From an uncultured Alphaproteobacteria bacterium (GTDB lineage Bacteria; Pseudomonadota; Alphaproteobacteria; Sphingomonadales; Sphingomonadaceae), in assembly GCA_903934325.1 (NCBI GenBank), contig CAIZNH010000023.1, positions 1 through 64,000 of the forward strand: DNA of 64,000 nucleotides, written 5' to 3'. Position 1 is the stretch's first letter. Each line of letters begins with the position of its first letter. The notes under the pieces were generated by a model. The model made no database searches. It was not told the DNA's origin and saw only the letters and a program-made list of their open reading frames with translations. Both the position numbers and the translations under genes were made by a program. Below, piece after piece: positions 52,884-59,921 of the stretch.

Positions 52884-53972
52884 CTAAACCCGCTCGACGC
52901 TCCCGCCGCTGACCCGCCAGATCGCCGCTTCGGCGCGGATTGCATCGAAGGGGGCAAGCTCGGTCCCCGTCATCCACACCTGCGCGCGCCCCTGACGCAG
53001 GCGGCGGAACAGCTCGGTGCGGCGGACCGGATCGAGGTGGGCGGCAACTTCATCGAGCAGCAGCACGCTCGGGCGGCCCGCCGAGGCAAGGATGCCGTGG
53101 GCGAGCGTGATCGCGATCAGCATCGCCTTCTGCTCGCCGGTCGAACACGAGGCGGCAGGCTGGCGGGTGCTGGCCATCACCACCTCCAGCTCGTCACGCT
53201 GGGTGCCCGAGAGTGCCCGGCCCGCTGCGCGGTCACGGGTCCGGGCTTTGGCGAGTTCGGCGCGCAGGGCGGTCTCGTCGGACGGACCGCCAGGGCGATA
53301 GGTGAGAGCTGGCCGCGCGAAAGGCTCGGGGGGCAGGGCGGAGAGCTCGTCGGCCAGCCGTGCCACCAGCTCGGCGCGAGTGGTGCTGACGGCGGCGCCG
53401 TGCTCAGCTGCCTGTGCTTCCACCGCATCGAGCCAGCGCGCATCGCCGCCATTGTCGAGCAGCCGCCCGCGTTCGCGCAGGGCCGTCTCCAGCGCATTGA
53501 CGCGCCGCGCATGATCGGGCGCGATGGCGAGCGCCATGCGATCCATGAAGCGCCGCCGCGCGCCCGCGCTGTCGGTGAAGAGCCCGTCCATCGCCGGGGT
53601 GAGCCATGAAAGCGCGAGCCATTCGGCAAGGCTCGCCGCTGTTGCGCCTGCACTGTTGACGCGGACCAGCCGCCGTCCGGGTGCGCCCGCCTCGGTATAG
53701 GTGCCGAGCCGCGCCGAGACCGTGCCTTGCTCGATCAGGCTGGCACCGATGGCGAAGGGCAGGGGATCGGCGCCCGGAGCTGCCTTTCGCGCCAGATCGG
53801 CGAGATTGGCCCGCCTGAGGCCGCGCCCGGGGCCGAGCAGCGAGATAGCTTCGAGCAGGTTGGTTTTCCCTGCGCCGTTCTCGCCCACCAGCAGATTGAA
53901 ATGCGCGGTCTCGCCCAGCGTCGTGGCCGCGTGGTTGCGGAAGTTTTCGAGGCTGATTTTGCTGAGGCCCAT
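52884..53972 (-). CDS. recF: DNA replication and repair protein RecF
   Basis: A 362-residue SMC-like ATPase that loads RecA at single-strand gaps. The N-terminus LSKISLENFRNHA is typical, Walker A is GENGAGKTN near residue 30, the signature-like block is STGEQKAMLIAITLAH, and Walker B is LLLDEVAAHLD. I chose ATG 53972 as the family start; the open frame continues 88 codons upstream through a regulatory region. It stands alone here rather than with dnaN. Confidence 0.94.
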   Translation of the reverse strand: MGLSKISLENFRNHAATTLGETAHFNLLVGENGAGKTNLLEAISLLGPGRGLRRANLADLARKAAPGADPLPFAIGASLIEQGTVSARLGTYTEAGAPGRRLVRVNSAGATAASLAEWLALSWLTPAMDGLFTDSAGARRRFMDRMALAIAPDHARRVNALETALRERGRLLDNGGDARWLDAVEAQAAEHGAAVSTTRAELVARLADELSALPPEPFARPALTYRPGGPSDETALRAELAKARTRDRAAGRALSGTQRDELEVVMASTRQPAASCSTGEQKAMLIAITLAHGILASAGRPSVLLLDEVAAHLDPVRRTELFRRLRQGRAQVWMTGTELAPFDAIRAEAAIWRVSGGSVERV

Positions 53973-54031
53973 GGCGTTCTCGCGGGTAGCGAGGGGGCGG
54001 GGATTTGGCCAGTGGTTAGCGGCCGGAATCG

Positions 54032-54061
54032 CCAATGCCAAACATTGGGAAATTTCCCCAA
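54032..54061. promoter_or_regulatory. Overlapping palindromes, candidate enhancer-binding sites
   Basis: CCAATG-CCAAA-CATTGG (54032-54048) overlaps TTGGGAAATTTCCCCAA (54045-54061), itself a near-perfect palindrome. They lie about 75-105 bp upstream of the sigma-54 promoter, the usual distance for an enhancer-binding activator such as a PspF-type protein. No such activator gene is in the window. Confidence 0.5.
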
Positions 54062-54135
54062 GCTTTCGGATGGGTGAACGGGTTGTCGCCCGGATGAAAG
54101 CAGGAAAACCGCAGAATTCCGCCATTTTTCGAGTT

Positions 54136-54150
54136 TGGCACGGCTCCTGC
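54136..54150 (+). promoter_or_regulatory. Sigma-54 (-24/-12) promoter
   Basis: TGGCACGGCTCCTGC contains the required GG-N10-GC spacing and six of seven -24 consensus bases plus TGC at -12 (consensus TGGCACG-N4-TTGC). Transcription would start near 54162, giving a leader of about 50 nt before the first 37-residue peptide gene with its AAGGAGA ribosome binding site. Confidence 0.7.
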
Positions 54151-54213
54151 GATGTTGTTTGCATCCCCGGGATGGTCCCGCGGGACAGCAAAAAACACCA
54201 AGGAGACCTTCTC

Positions 54214-54327
54214 ATGTACGCCATCGAAACCGGCAACCGCCTCTTCGCCGCCGCCTTCTCGATCCTCGTTTCGGCTGCCTTCTTCGCTTACGCCATCGTG
54301 CCCGCCACCCCCGGCCTGGTTGCCTGA
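54214..54327 (+). CDS. 37-residue single-helix membrane peptide, copy 1
   Basis: A 37-residue protein: a charged N-terminus (MYAIETGNR), one hydrophobic helix (about 10-29) and the tail AIVPATPGLVA. AAGGAGACC lies 8 bp before the ATG. It aligns over its whole length with the next gene. Both peptides share the pattern F-A-A-F then F-A-Y-A-I-x-P-A-x-P-G-x-x-A, so they are paralogues. The context (sigma-54 promoter, PspC downstream) suggests a small envelope-stress effector. The function is unknown. Confidence 0.72.
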   Translation: MYAIETGNRLFAAAFSILVSAAFFAYAIVPATPGLVA

Positions 54328-54370
54328 GCCCAACGCTTCAACACCAAGGCTTCTTCAAAGGACCAACCCC

Positions 54371-54484
54371 ATGTTCGGCTCTGACAACTCCGCCCGCTTC
54401 GCCTCTGCCGCCTTCGCCGTTATCCTGACGGTTGCCAGCTTCGCCTATGCGATCCTGCCCGCCAGCCCCGGCATGATCGCCTGA
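54371..54484 (+). CDS. 37-residue single-helix membrane peptide, copy 2
   Basis: A second 37-residue peptide, 43 bp after the first, with AAAGGA before its ATG. N-terminus MFGSDNSAR, hydrophobic helix (about 10-29), tail AILPASPGMIA. The length is identical to copy 1 and the helix and C-terminal tail are strongly similar, while DNA between them is unrelated. This pattern points to selection on the protein after an old tandem duplication. Confidence 0.72.
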   Translation: MFGSDNSARFASAAFAVILTVASFAYAILPASPGMIA

Positions 54485-54516
54485 TCCGCAATCGCCCAGA
54501 CTGGAGACCAAGTGCC

Positions 54517-54732
54517 ATGAACAACGTCACCCGCAATTCCGATGGCAAGCCGCCCCGCGCTGGCTTCCGCCTCGACAAGACCAACGGCAAGGTCTTCGGC
54601 GTCTGCGCCGGGATTGGCGACTATTTCGGCATCGATGCCATGCTGGTGCGCGTCGGCTTTGTTGCCGCGACACTGCTCGGCTTCGGCAGCCCGATCCTGA
54701 TCTACCTCGCGGTCGCTCTGATCGCGGACTAA
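54517..54732 (+). CDS. PspC-domain protein
   Basis: A 71-residue protein consisting of a single PspC domain: a basic N-terminus (GFRLDKTNGKVFGVCAGIGDYFGI pattern) and one or two membrane helices in VGFVAATLLGFGSPILIYLAVALIA. PspC proteins sense envelope damage and recruit PspA or modulate the phage-shock response. GGAG precedes the start and only 32 bp separate it from the second peptide gene, so all three probably share the sigma-54 transcript. Confidence 0.88.
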   Translation: MNNVTRNSDGKPPRAGFRLDKTNGKVFGVCAGIGDYFGIDAMLVRVGFVAATLLGFGSPILIYLAVALIAD

Positions 54733-54744
54733 TCTTGCTGGCAG

Positions 54745-54770
54745 GCGGGCACCCTTATCGCGGTGCCCGC
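54745..54770. terminator. Hairpin between pspC-like and SDR genes
   Basis: GCGGGCACC (54745-54753) and GGTGCCCGC (54762-54770) make a 9-bp stem with an 8-base loop in the 48-bp gap between two convergent genes. It has no T-run; it may serve both directions. Confidence 0.6.
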
Positions 54771-54780
54771 TGCCCGGCCA

Positions 54781-55563
54781 TTACATGGCGCTGATGCCGC
54801 CATCCAGTTTCAGCTCCGCCCCCGTCATGAAGCGGCTTTCGTCGCTGGCGAGATAGAGCACCGCATTGGCGATGTCGTTGGGCTCGCCCACGAATTTCAG
54901 CGGGATCTGGCGCGCGAGCTTTTCCAGCAGCACATCCTTGTCGAGCGATGCCGCCCGCGCGGTGCCATCAAGGATCGGCGTATCGACGAAGGTCGGATGC
55001 ACCGAATTGCAGCGGATGTTCATCTGCTTCTTCGCGCAGTGCAGCGCGATCGACTTCGACAGCATCCACACCGCCGCCTTGCTGGCGTTATAGGCGGGCA
55101 TGGTGTCGCTCGCGATGAGCCCTGCGATCGAGGAGATGTTGATGATCGATCCCGGCGCGTGTTCGCGCATCAGCGGCAGGGCCTTCTGGCAGCCGTGGAA
55201 GATCGAATTGACGTTGATGTCGAAGCAGCGCTGCCAGTCGGAAAAGGTGCAGGCCTCGATATTGCCCGGCACGCCGATCCCGGCATTGTTCACCAGCACA
55301 TTGAGCCCGCCGAGGTGCTCGCGCGCGGCGTCCACGGCGGCTTCCCACTGGGCCGGATCAGTCACGTCATGCGCCATGCCAAAGGCCGTGCCGGCGCCCA
55401 TTTCGGCATTGATGATCGCCGCAGTTTCTTCGGCTCCTGCGCCATTGATGTCGGTCGCCAGCACCCGCGCGCCTTCCTGCGCGAGGCGGATGCAATGCGC
55501 GCGGCCGAGGCCTTGTGCGCCGCCCGTCACTAGGGCCATCTTGCCCGCCACACGTCCTGCCAT
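54781..55563 (-). CDS. Short-chain dehydrogenase/reductase
   Basis: A 260-residue classical SDR using NAD(P). The cofactor motif is VTGGAQGLGRA (TGxxxGxG), the NNAG block is VLVNNAGIG, Ser and the YxxxK pair are in NISSIAGLIASDTMPAYNASKAA pattern, and the C-terminal GAELKLDGGISAM is typical. Asp38 (ATDIN) at the end of the second strand suggests NAD preference. The substrate is unknown, perhaps an alcohol or hydroxyacyl compound. It is 3 bp from the Nudix gene and so probably in one operon with it. Confidence 0.88.
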   Translation of the reverse strand: MAGRVAGKMALVTGGAQGLGRAHCIRLAQEGARVLATDINGAGAEETAAIINAEMGAGTAFGMAHDVTDPAQWEAAVDAAREHLGGLNVLVNNAGIGVPGNIEACTFSDWQRCFDINVNSIFHGCQKALPLMREHAPGSIINISSIAGLIASDTMPAYNASKAAVWMLSKSIALHCAKKQMNIRCNSVHPTFVDTPILDGTARAASLDKDVLLEKLARQIPLKFVGEPNDIANAVLYLASDESRFMTGAELKLDGGISAM

Positions 55564-55566
55564 AAG

Positions 55567-56175
55567 TCAATCCTCTCCCAAGTATCCCGGTGTCAAAAGC
55601 ATCGCGATGCGCACGTCGACCGCGTGGCCTGCGCGCCGCCACTCGGCCACGAAGCGCGAAAGATCGCGCAGCGCAACCCGGTGGACGGTGATATTCTCGC
55701 CTTCGGTGCCGCCGCCCTCGCTGACGCGTTCGAGCGCGCTTGCCTTGAACAGGGTAAAGCATTCCGAGACCATGCCCGGCGAGGAATAGAACTCGCCCAG
55801 CACTTCGAGCTTTCCGGCGCGGTAGCCGGTCTCCTCCTCCAGTTCGCGCGCGGCAGCCACGCTGGCATCCTCGCCTTCGTGGCCTTCATCATCGCCGATC
55901 AGGCCGGCGGGAATTTCGAGGCTGAAGCGCGACAGCGGCACGCGGTACTGGCTGACCAGGATGACATGGCGGGTGCCGTCGGCGTCGTCATCCAATGCGA
56001 TGATCGCAGCGGCGCGGATCCCGCGTGCACGCCCGACATATTCCCAGCGCCCCCGCTGCTTGGCGGTGATGAAGCGGCCTTCCCACATCACCTGCTCGGG
56101 CAGGTCGGCATCGCGGTCTTTGAGCAAGGCGGGCACTCCGTCGGGAAGGCAGGGAGCGTCCTTCGACAGCGTCAC
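55567..56175 (-). CDS. Nudix hydrolase, ADP-sugar pyrophosphatase-like
   Basis: About 202 residues. The Nudix box is GEDASVAAARELEEETGY, with REL-EEETG as the metal-binding core. The N-terminal VMWEGRFITAKQRGRWEYVGR strand pair and the downstream YSSPGMVSECFTLFKA match ADP-ribose/ADP-sugar pyrophosphatases (NudF/NUDT5 group). The start is uncertain: GTG 56175 gives a standard length, while the Met at 56088 would cut the N-terminal strand. The frame runs far upstream antisense-free but without similarity. Confidence 0.82.
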   Translation of the reverse strand: MTLSKDAPCLPDGVPALLKDRDADLPEQVMWEGRFITAKQRGRWEYVGRARGIRAAAIIALDDDADGTRHVILVSQYRVPLSRFSLEIPAGLIGDDEGHEGEDASVAAARELEEETGYRAGKLEVLGEFYSSPGMVSECFTLFKASALERVSEGGGTEGENITVHRVALRDLSRFVAEWRRAGHAVDVRIAMLLTPGYLGED

Positions 56176-56201
56176 GGGCAAGCGGTCAAGAGGCGAATTG
56201 C

Positions 56202-56876
56202 CTAGACCTCGATCAGCCGGTCGGGCAGCTCGTTCTCGTCCTCGCTGCCGCGCGGGAAGTGTTCGGCGAGCACGAAGCCGACATCGCGGATGCCTGCTGC
56301 CAGCCCCTCTGCCACGGCACCTTTCCGGATATGGGCGAGCATATCGCCCATCGCCTCGCCCCAGACTTCGGCGGGGACCTTGGCCGCGATGCTCTCGTCC
56401 GCGACGATCTCCGCCCGGTGTTCGCGCATCGAGAGGTAGATCAGCACGCCTGTGCGCCCGGTGGTGCGTGCCTGCGCCCCAACCTTGAACTGGCGCACCG
56501 CCTGATTGTGAACGCGGATCGTCTTGGTGGGTGCGGGGATCAGCGCGAACTTGAGCGGCTGCCACTGCTGCACCAGCATCACGCCCAGAAACTTCACGAG
56601 GCCGAGTGCGATCACCATGCTGGCAAGCTCGCCCGCGCTCCACACATGGCCCCAGCTTCCCGTCAGCGCGTCCCACGCATCGAGGAAGGGCTGCGGGAGC
56701 GCGGCGAAGACACTCATCGCGGTAAAGGCTGCACCCGCCGCCCATAGCAGGGCGACGTCGGTATAGCCGTCGGAACTCTCGGCCAGCACCGTGACAATCT
56801 CGCCCGAGGTGTTTGCCTCGGCCGCGCTCACGGCCTCGCTCACCAGCGCGCGTCCGGCATCATCGAGCCACGCCAT
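56202..56876 (-). CDS. TPM-domain membrane protein (short form)
   Basis: About 224 residues. The N-terminal TPM-domain strand (EIVTVLAESSDGYTDVAL) is interrupted by two membrane helices (about 45-65 and 85-110). The second half of the domain (VLIYLSMREHRAEIVADESIAAKVP) and an acidic C-terminus follow. I chose ATG 56876, which has a GGGGGGAT ribosome binding site; ATG 56885 overlapping the upstream stop is possible. It follows the long TPM gene and lemA in one operon. Confidence 0.83.
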   Translation of the reverse strand: MAWLDDAGRALVSEAVSAAEANTSGEIVTVLAESSDGYTDVALLWAAGAAFTAMSVFAALPQPFLDAWDALTGSWGHVWSAGELASMVIALGLVKFLGVMLVQQWQPLKFALIPAPTKTIRVHNQAVRQFKVGAQARTTGRTGVLIYLSMREHRAEIVADESIAAKVPAEVWGEAMGDMLAHIRKGAVAEGLAAGIRDVGFVLAEHFPRGSEDENELPDRLIEV

Positions 56877-56878
56877 GG

Positions 56879-57775
56879 CTACCATCCCCCCGATGCGCCG
56901 CCGCCGCCGGAGCTGCCGCCGCCAAAGCCACCGAAACCCCCGCCGCCGAAGCCGCCACCGCCGCCGCCCCAGTCACTGCCGCCGCCGCGCCCGCCGCCGT
57001 TGATGAGGCCCCGCGCGATGGCGCTGCCGACTTCCCACAGGATGATGTCGCGCGCCGTATCGCCCAGATCGCGGCCACGGTCACCCCAGGGGCCCTTGCC
57101 GCTGGCGCGATATTTCCGCCTCCGCCGTCGTCCGGCGAGCATCGGCAGGATGAAGAAGAAGAACAGGAAGGCGAGCCAGATCAGCACGCCGAAGGGAAAG
57201 CCCCCGTCGCTGCGGCTGCGCTGTTGTTCGGCGGCCTGCGCGGCTTCCTCGATGGCAATGGCATCTTCCGGGTTCTTGGCGAGGTGGGCGAGGATCGCCG
57301 CCGCGCCATCGGTCACGCCTGCGTCGAAATTACCTTCCTTGAAGCGCGGCGTGATCACATCGTTGATCACGCGCCCCGCCATGATCCCGCCGAAATAGCC
57401 GTGGAGGCCGTAGCCGACCTCGATCCGCAGTTTGCGATCATCGCGCGCGATCAACAGCAGCAGGCCCATGTCGCGCTTGGCCCCGCCGATGCCCCAGTCC
57501 GAGAACAGCCCGGTGGCATAGGTCTCGATTGCAGCGCCGCCGAGGCTCGGCACGGTGGCAATGATGATCGCCCGCCCGGTCTGCGCATTATAGGCGCGCA
57601 ATTCCGCGTCGAGCTTGGCCACAGTTTCGGGCGCAAGGATGCCCGCGCCGTCATAGACCGGGCCATCGGGGCGGGGCGGGTAGTCCTGTGCGTGGGCTGC
57701 TGTGCTCAGCGCGAGCCAGACGAGGCCCGCCAGCAGCAGCAGCGCCCGGCGCAGCGGGGCGAGGGCGGTTGTCAC
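56879..57775 (-). CDS. TPM-domain protein (YgcG-like) with glycine-rich tail
   Basis: A 298-residue protein with a signal peptide (1-29), a periplasmic TPM domain (VYDGAGILAPETVAKLDAEL ... GLLLLIARDDRKLRIEVGYGL), one membrane helix (about 195-213) followed by RRRRRK, and a final ~45 residues almost entirely Gly/Ser/Phe. This is the YgcG/Psb32 layout. The GTG start at 57775 lies 1 bp after the lemA stop. In Arabidopsis the TPM domain acts in photosystem II repair; the bacterial role is unknown. Confidence 0.88.
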   Translation of the reverse strand: MTTALAPLRRALLLLAGLVWLALSTAAHAQDYPPRPDGPVYDGAGILAPETVAKLDAELRAYNAQTGRAIIIATVPSLGGAAIETYATGLFSDWGIGGAKRDMGLLLLIARDDRKLRIEVGYGLHGYFGGIMAGRVINDVITPRFKEGNFDAGVTDGAAAILAHLAKNPEDAIAIEEAAQAAEQQRSRSDGGFPFGVLIWLAFLFFFFILPMLAGRRRRRKYRASGKGPWGDRGRDLGDTARDIILWEVGSAIARGLINGGGRGGGSDWGGGGGGFGGGGFGGFGGGSSGGGGASGGW

Positions 57776-57776
57776 C

Positions 57777-58406
57777 TCAGTTGGAAGCCGCCGGCGTTGC
57801 CGCGCCAGTGATGCCGCTCATGTCGACCTTGGGGTTGGCCTTGGCGGCTTCGTCGGCCTCGAAATATTCGAGCGCCTTCGCGCCGTGGATCACATTCGCC
57901 CCGATGCTGCTCGGGAAGGTGCGGATCTCGGTGTTGTAGTCGCGCGCGAGATCGTTGTAGCGCACCCGCTCGGTGTTGATCTGGTTGTTGGCCTCGTCGA
58001 TCGCCACCATCAGATCGCCAAAGCGCGGCTGGCTCGCGAGCTGCGGGTAGTTCTCGACCACGGTGCGCAGCTGGCCCAGCGCCTGGGTGAGCTGGTTCTG
58101 CGCGTCGCTGAACTTCTTGAACTCTTCCGGGTTCGAAAGATCATCGGTGGTGATGTTGATCGACGTGGCGCGCGCGCGGGCATCGATCACGCCCTGAAGG
58201 ATGTCCTTCTCCGAAATGGCAGCAGCCTGCACCACCGTAACGAGATTGGGGATCTTGTCCGAACGGTTCTGCAACGCGCTTTCGACATTGCCCCACTGCG
58301 CCTTGGCTGCTTCTTCCTTGGTGGGCACCGAGTTGATCCCGCAGGCCGCAAGGCTGAGCGCGATCATGGCGGCAACAGCACCGCGCAGCATGGTGGTGAG
58401 ATTCAT
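57777..58406 (-). CDS. lemA: LemA family lipoprotein
   Basis: A 209-residue LemA protein with N-terminal lipobox LAAC near residue 22 and a long helical body (WGNVESALQNRSDKIPNLVTVV, then EFKKFSDAQNQLTQALGQL and YNDLARDYNTEIRTFPSSI). LemA proteins sit in the membrane facing the periplasm; their role is unclear but they regularly precede TPM genes, as here (1-bp gap). The lipoprotein form differs from the usual N-terminal anchor helix. Confidence 0.9.
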   Translation of the reverse strand: MNLTTMLRGAVAAMIALSLAACGINSVPTKEEAAKAQWGNVESALQNRSDKIPNLVTVVQAAAISEKDILQGVIDARARATSINITTDDLSNPEEFKKFSDAQNQLTQALGQLRTVVENYPQLASQPRFGDLMVAIDEANNQINTERVRYNDLARDYNTEIRTFPSSIGANVIHGAKALEYFEADEAAKANPKVDMSGITGAATPAASN

Positions 58407-58578
58407 CGCGAAGGTCCCTCTTCAAGGCACGGGCGCCGGCCCGGCCGTGGCTTTCTGTATTGCGCATATAGCACACCTCGACTCCCTTTCAAGCGGTGGA
58501 CGAGCGCATCGCGGCGGCTTGGCAGGCGGGAAGAGGGATGCCAGACATGGTAAGCAGGCATAGACAAAGGGGATCAAC

Positions 58579-59004
58579 ATGCTGTCGGAATTCAGGGCTT
58601 TCATCGCCAAGGGCAATGTCATCGATCTGGCAGTGGGTGTGATCATCGGCGCGGCTTTCGGCGCGATCGTCAAGTCGCTCACCGACGAGATCATCATGCC
58701 GCTGATCGGCGCGATTGTCGGCAATATCGACTTCTCTGATCGCTATATCGTGCTGTCGGGCGAGGTTGCGCCGGGCACCTCGCTCGCCGCAGCGCGCGAG
58801 GCGGGGGCGAATGTGCTGGGGTTCGGGGCCTTCGCTTCGGTGGTGATCAACTTCGTGATCCTCGCCTTCGTGATTTTCCTCCTGGTGCGTTATGTGAACA
58901 AGGTGACCGCCAAGCTCGCCAGGCAGCAGGAAGAAGCCGCTCCGCCCGCTGGTCCGACCGAGGTGGAGCTGCTGACCGAGATCCGCGACGCGCTGAAGAA
59001 GTGA
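58579..59004 (+). CDS. mscL: Large-conductance mechanosensitive channel
   Basis: A 141-residue pentameric channel that opens under osmotic downshock. N-terminal helix [21 protein letters not shown], first pore helix [15 protein letters not shown], second helix [19 protein letters not shown], and the C-terminal cytoplasmic helix with [19 protein letters not shown] precedes the ATG. It is divergent from the lemA operon across 172 bp with no other feature I can name. Confidence 0.96.
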   Translation: MLSEFRAFIAKGNVIDLAVGVIIGAAFGAIVKSLTDEIIMPLIGAIVGNIDFSDRYIVLSGEVAPGTSLAAAREAGANVLGFGAFASVVINFVILAFVIFLLVRYVNKVTAKLARQQEEAAPPAGPTEVELLTEIRDALKK

Positions 59005-59068
59005 GGCGATCGGCGGGGGCGCAATTGGTGCGCGGGGGCCGGTTTCCAGACCGGTTTTGGTGTCGAGA

Positions 59069-59080
59069 TAGGTGCCACTT
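59069..59080 (-). repeat. Copy of the 12-bp motif found next to parS at 14427
   Basis: AAGTGGCACCTA (minus strand) is identical to the first tandem unit at 14459-14470. It lies about 40 bp from the parS-like site at 59119. The GGGGGTCA motif (minus strand, about 59091-59098) and the decamer CCGGTTTTGG (59051-59060) are also shared with the first site. Confidence 0.7.
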
Positions 59081-59118
59081 GACCCGCAGTTGACCCCCTG
59101 ATGGGGGACGATTTTCGA

Positions 59119-59134
59119 TGTTTCTCGTGAAACA
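59119..59134. other. parS-like site with one mismatch
   Basis: TGTTTCTCGTGAAACA differs from the perfect site at 14427 in one base; read on the minus strand it is TGTTTCACGAGAAACA, so one centre base pair is lost. Like the first site it is extended by A/T to an 18-bp near-palindrome and followed by CGAA. It lies between mscL and ssrA. Confidence 0.55.
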
Positions 59135-59161
59135 TTCGGGCCGTTTGCGGGGCTCGTGCAC

Positions 59162-59189
59162 TTCACATTCAGGTTTGGCGCGCTATATC
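59162..59189 (+). promoter_or_regulatory. Possible ssrA promoter
   Basis: TTCACA (59162-59167), a 16-bp spacer and TATATC (59184-59189) precede the ssrA acceptor segment. The -10 is close to consensus and the spacing is acceptable; the start point would be near 59196. Confidence 0.4.
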
Positions 59190-59540
59190 CATCCTCGCCG
59201 GTTTCGGTCGGCTATGGCGATAAACTGCTGCGTGCAATAGACGCAACGGACCCGGGGGCAGTACCCGGCGGCTCCACCAGAAGCGGCGTTTCGGCGCAAC
59301 TCCTGACGGGGCCGAACTAGGATCGACGTGTGTTGAAAAGCGTAGTTTTTGCCCGGGCTGAGTAACCCGCATAAGGCTCAAAAACCATAAGTGCCAACGA
59401 CAACGAAGCACTTGCTCTCGCTGCGTAATGTGACGGCCTAACGGCCTGAATTTACAAAGCCTAGAGCACGGTTCGGACCGAACCGGGTAACAGAATCGGA
59501 AACCGGGGGCCCGGGGGAGCCTAGCAACAGAATCCCCCAC
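59190..59540 (+). ncRNA. ssrA: Two-piece (circularly permuted) tmRNA
   Basis: tmRNA rescues stalled ribosomes and tags the nascent chain. The gene is permuted: the acceptor piece comes first and ends GGCTCCACCA at 59279, then a spacer (59280-59307) that is removed, then the coding piece beginning GGGGCCGAACTAGGATCGACG at 59308. GGGGCCG (59308-59314) pairs with CGGCTCC (59270-59276) as the acceptor stem with one G-U pair. The tag frame GCC...TAA at 59393-59428 encodes ANDNEALALAA. The outer ends are approximate. SmpB is not encoded here. Confidence 0.95.
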
Positions 59541-59572
59541 CTTCCTTCACCTGCGAACTTCTTGCAAAGGCG

Positions 59573-59830
59573 CTATTCGCCCGAGCGTGCCGCTGCTGCC
59601 TCGCGCAACTCGGCCACTTCTTTCTCCAGCCGGATGCAGTCGAGCATCTTTGCTCCGGCCAGAAACACCGCGCCAGTGGTGGCAAGGAACAGCAGTTGCC
59701 CGCCAAAGCCCGGGAACTGCTGGAGGTAGGCGGTGCCCCGCGCACACGAGCCGAGCGCGAGGGCATAGATGATCAGAAACGCCTCAAAGCGCGTCTTGAT
59801 CACGAACAGCCGACCGATCTTGCGCAGCAT
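59573..59830 (-). CDS. Small conserved-looking membrane protein
   Basis: An 85-residue protein: basic N-terminus (MLRKIGRLFVIKTRFE), two hydrophobic helices (about 16-35 and 45-63), and a charged helical tail (RLEKEVAELREAAAARSGE). I believe similar proteins occur widely in sphingomonads, but no function is known. ATG 59830 is chosen because GGAGA lies 9 bp upstream; the Met at 59836 is too close to it. It lies convergent with the end of ssrA. Confidence 0.72.
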   Translation of the reverse strand: MLRKIGRLFVIKTRFEAFLIIYALALGSCARGTAYLQQFPGFGGQLLFLATTGAVFLAGAKMLDCIRLEKEVAELREAAAARSGE

Positions 59831-59921
59831 GGGCATTCTCCGGGCAGACAAGGGGTCGGCAAGGCGAACCCTTTAACAATGTCGTAACCCTACGCCCGCT
59901 GCGGGCGAGTCGGCAAATGCG

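Noticed and set aside
53973-54236. N-terminal extension of recF by 88 codons
   Set aside because: The RecF family start is at 53972, and the extension would cover the sigma-54 promoter and palindromes.
56880-57010. Tandem GCC/CCG repeat as a satellite element
   Set aside because: It encodes the glycine-rich tail of the TPM protein in frame, so codon repetition explains it.
59195-59279. A tRNA ending in CCACCA
   Set aside because: No anticodon arm is present, and the 3' end pairs with the GGGGCCG start of the coding piece; it is the acceptor half of permuted tmRNA.
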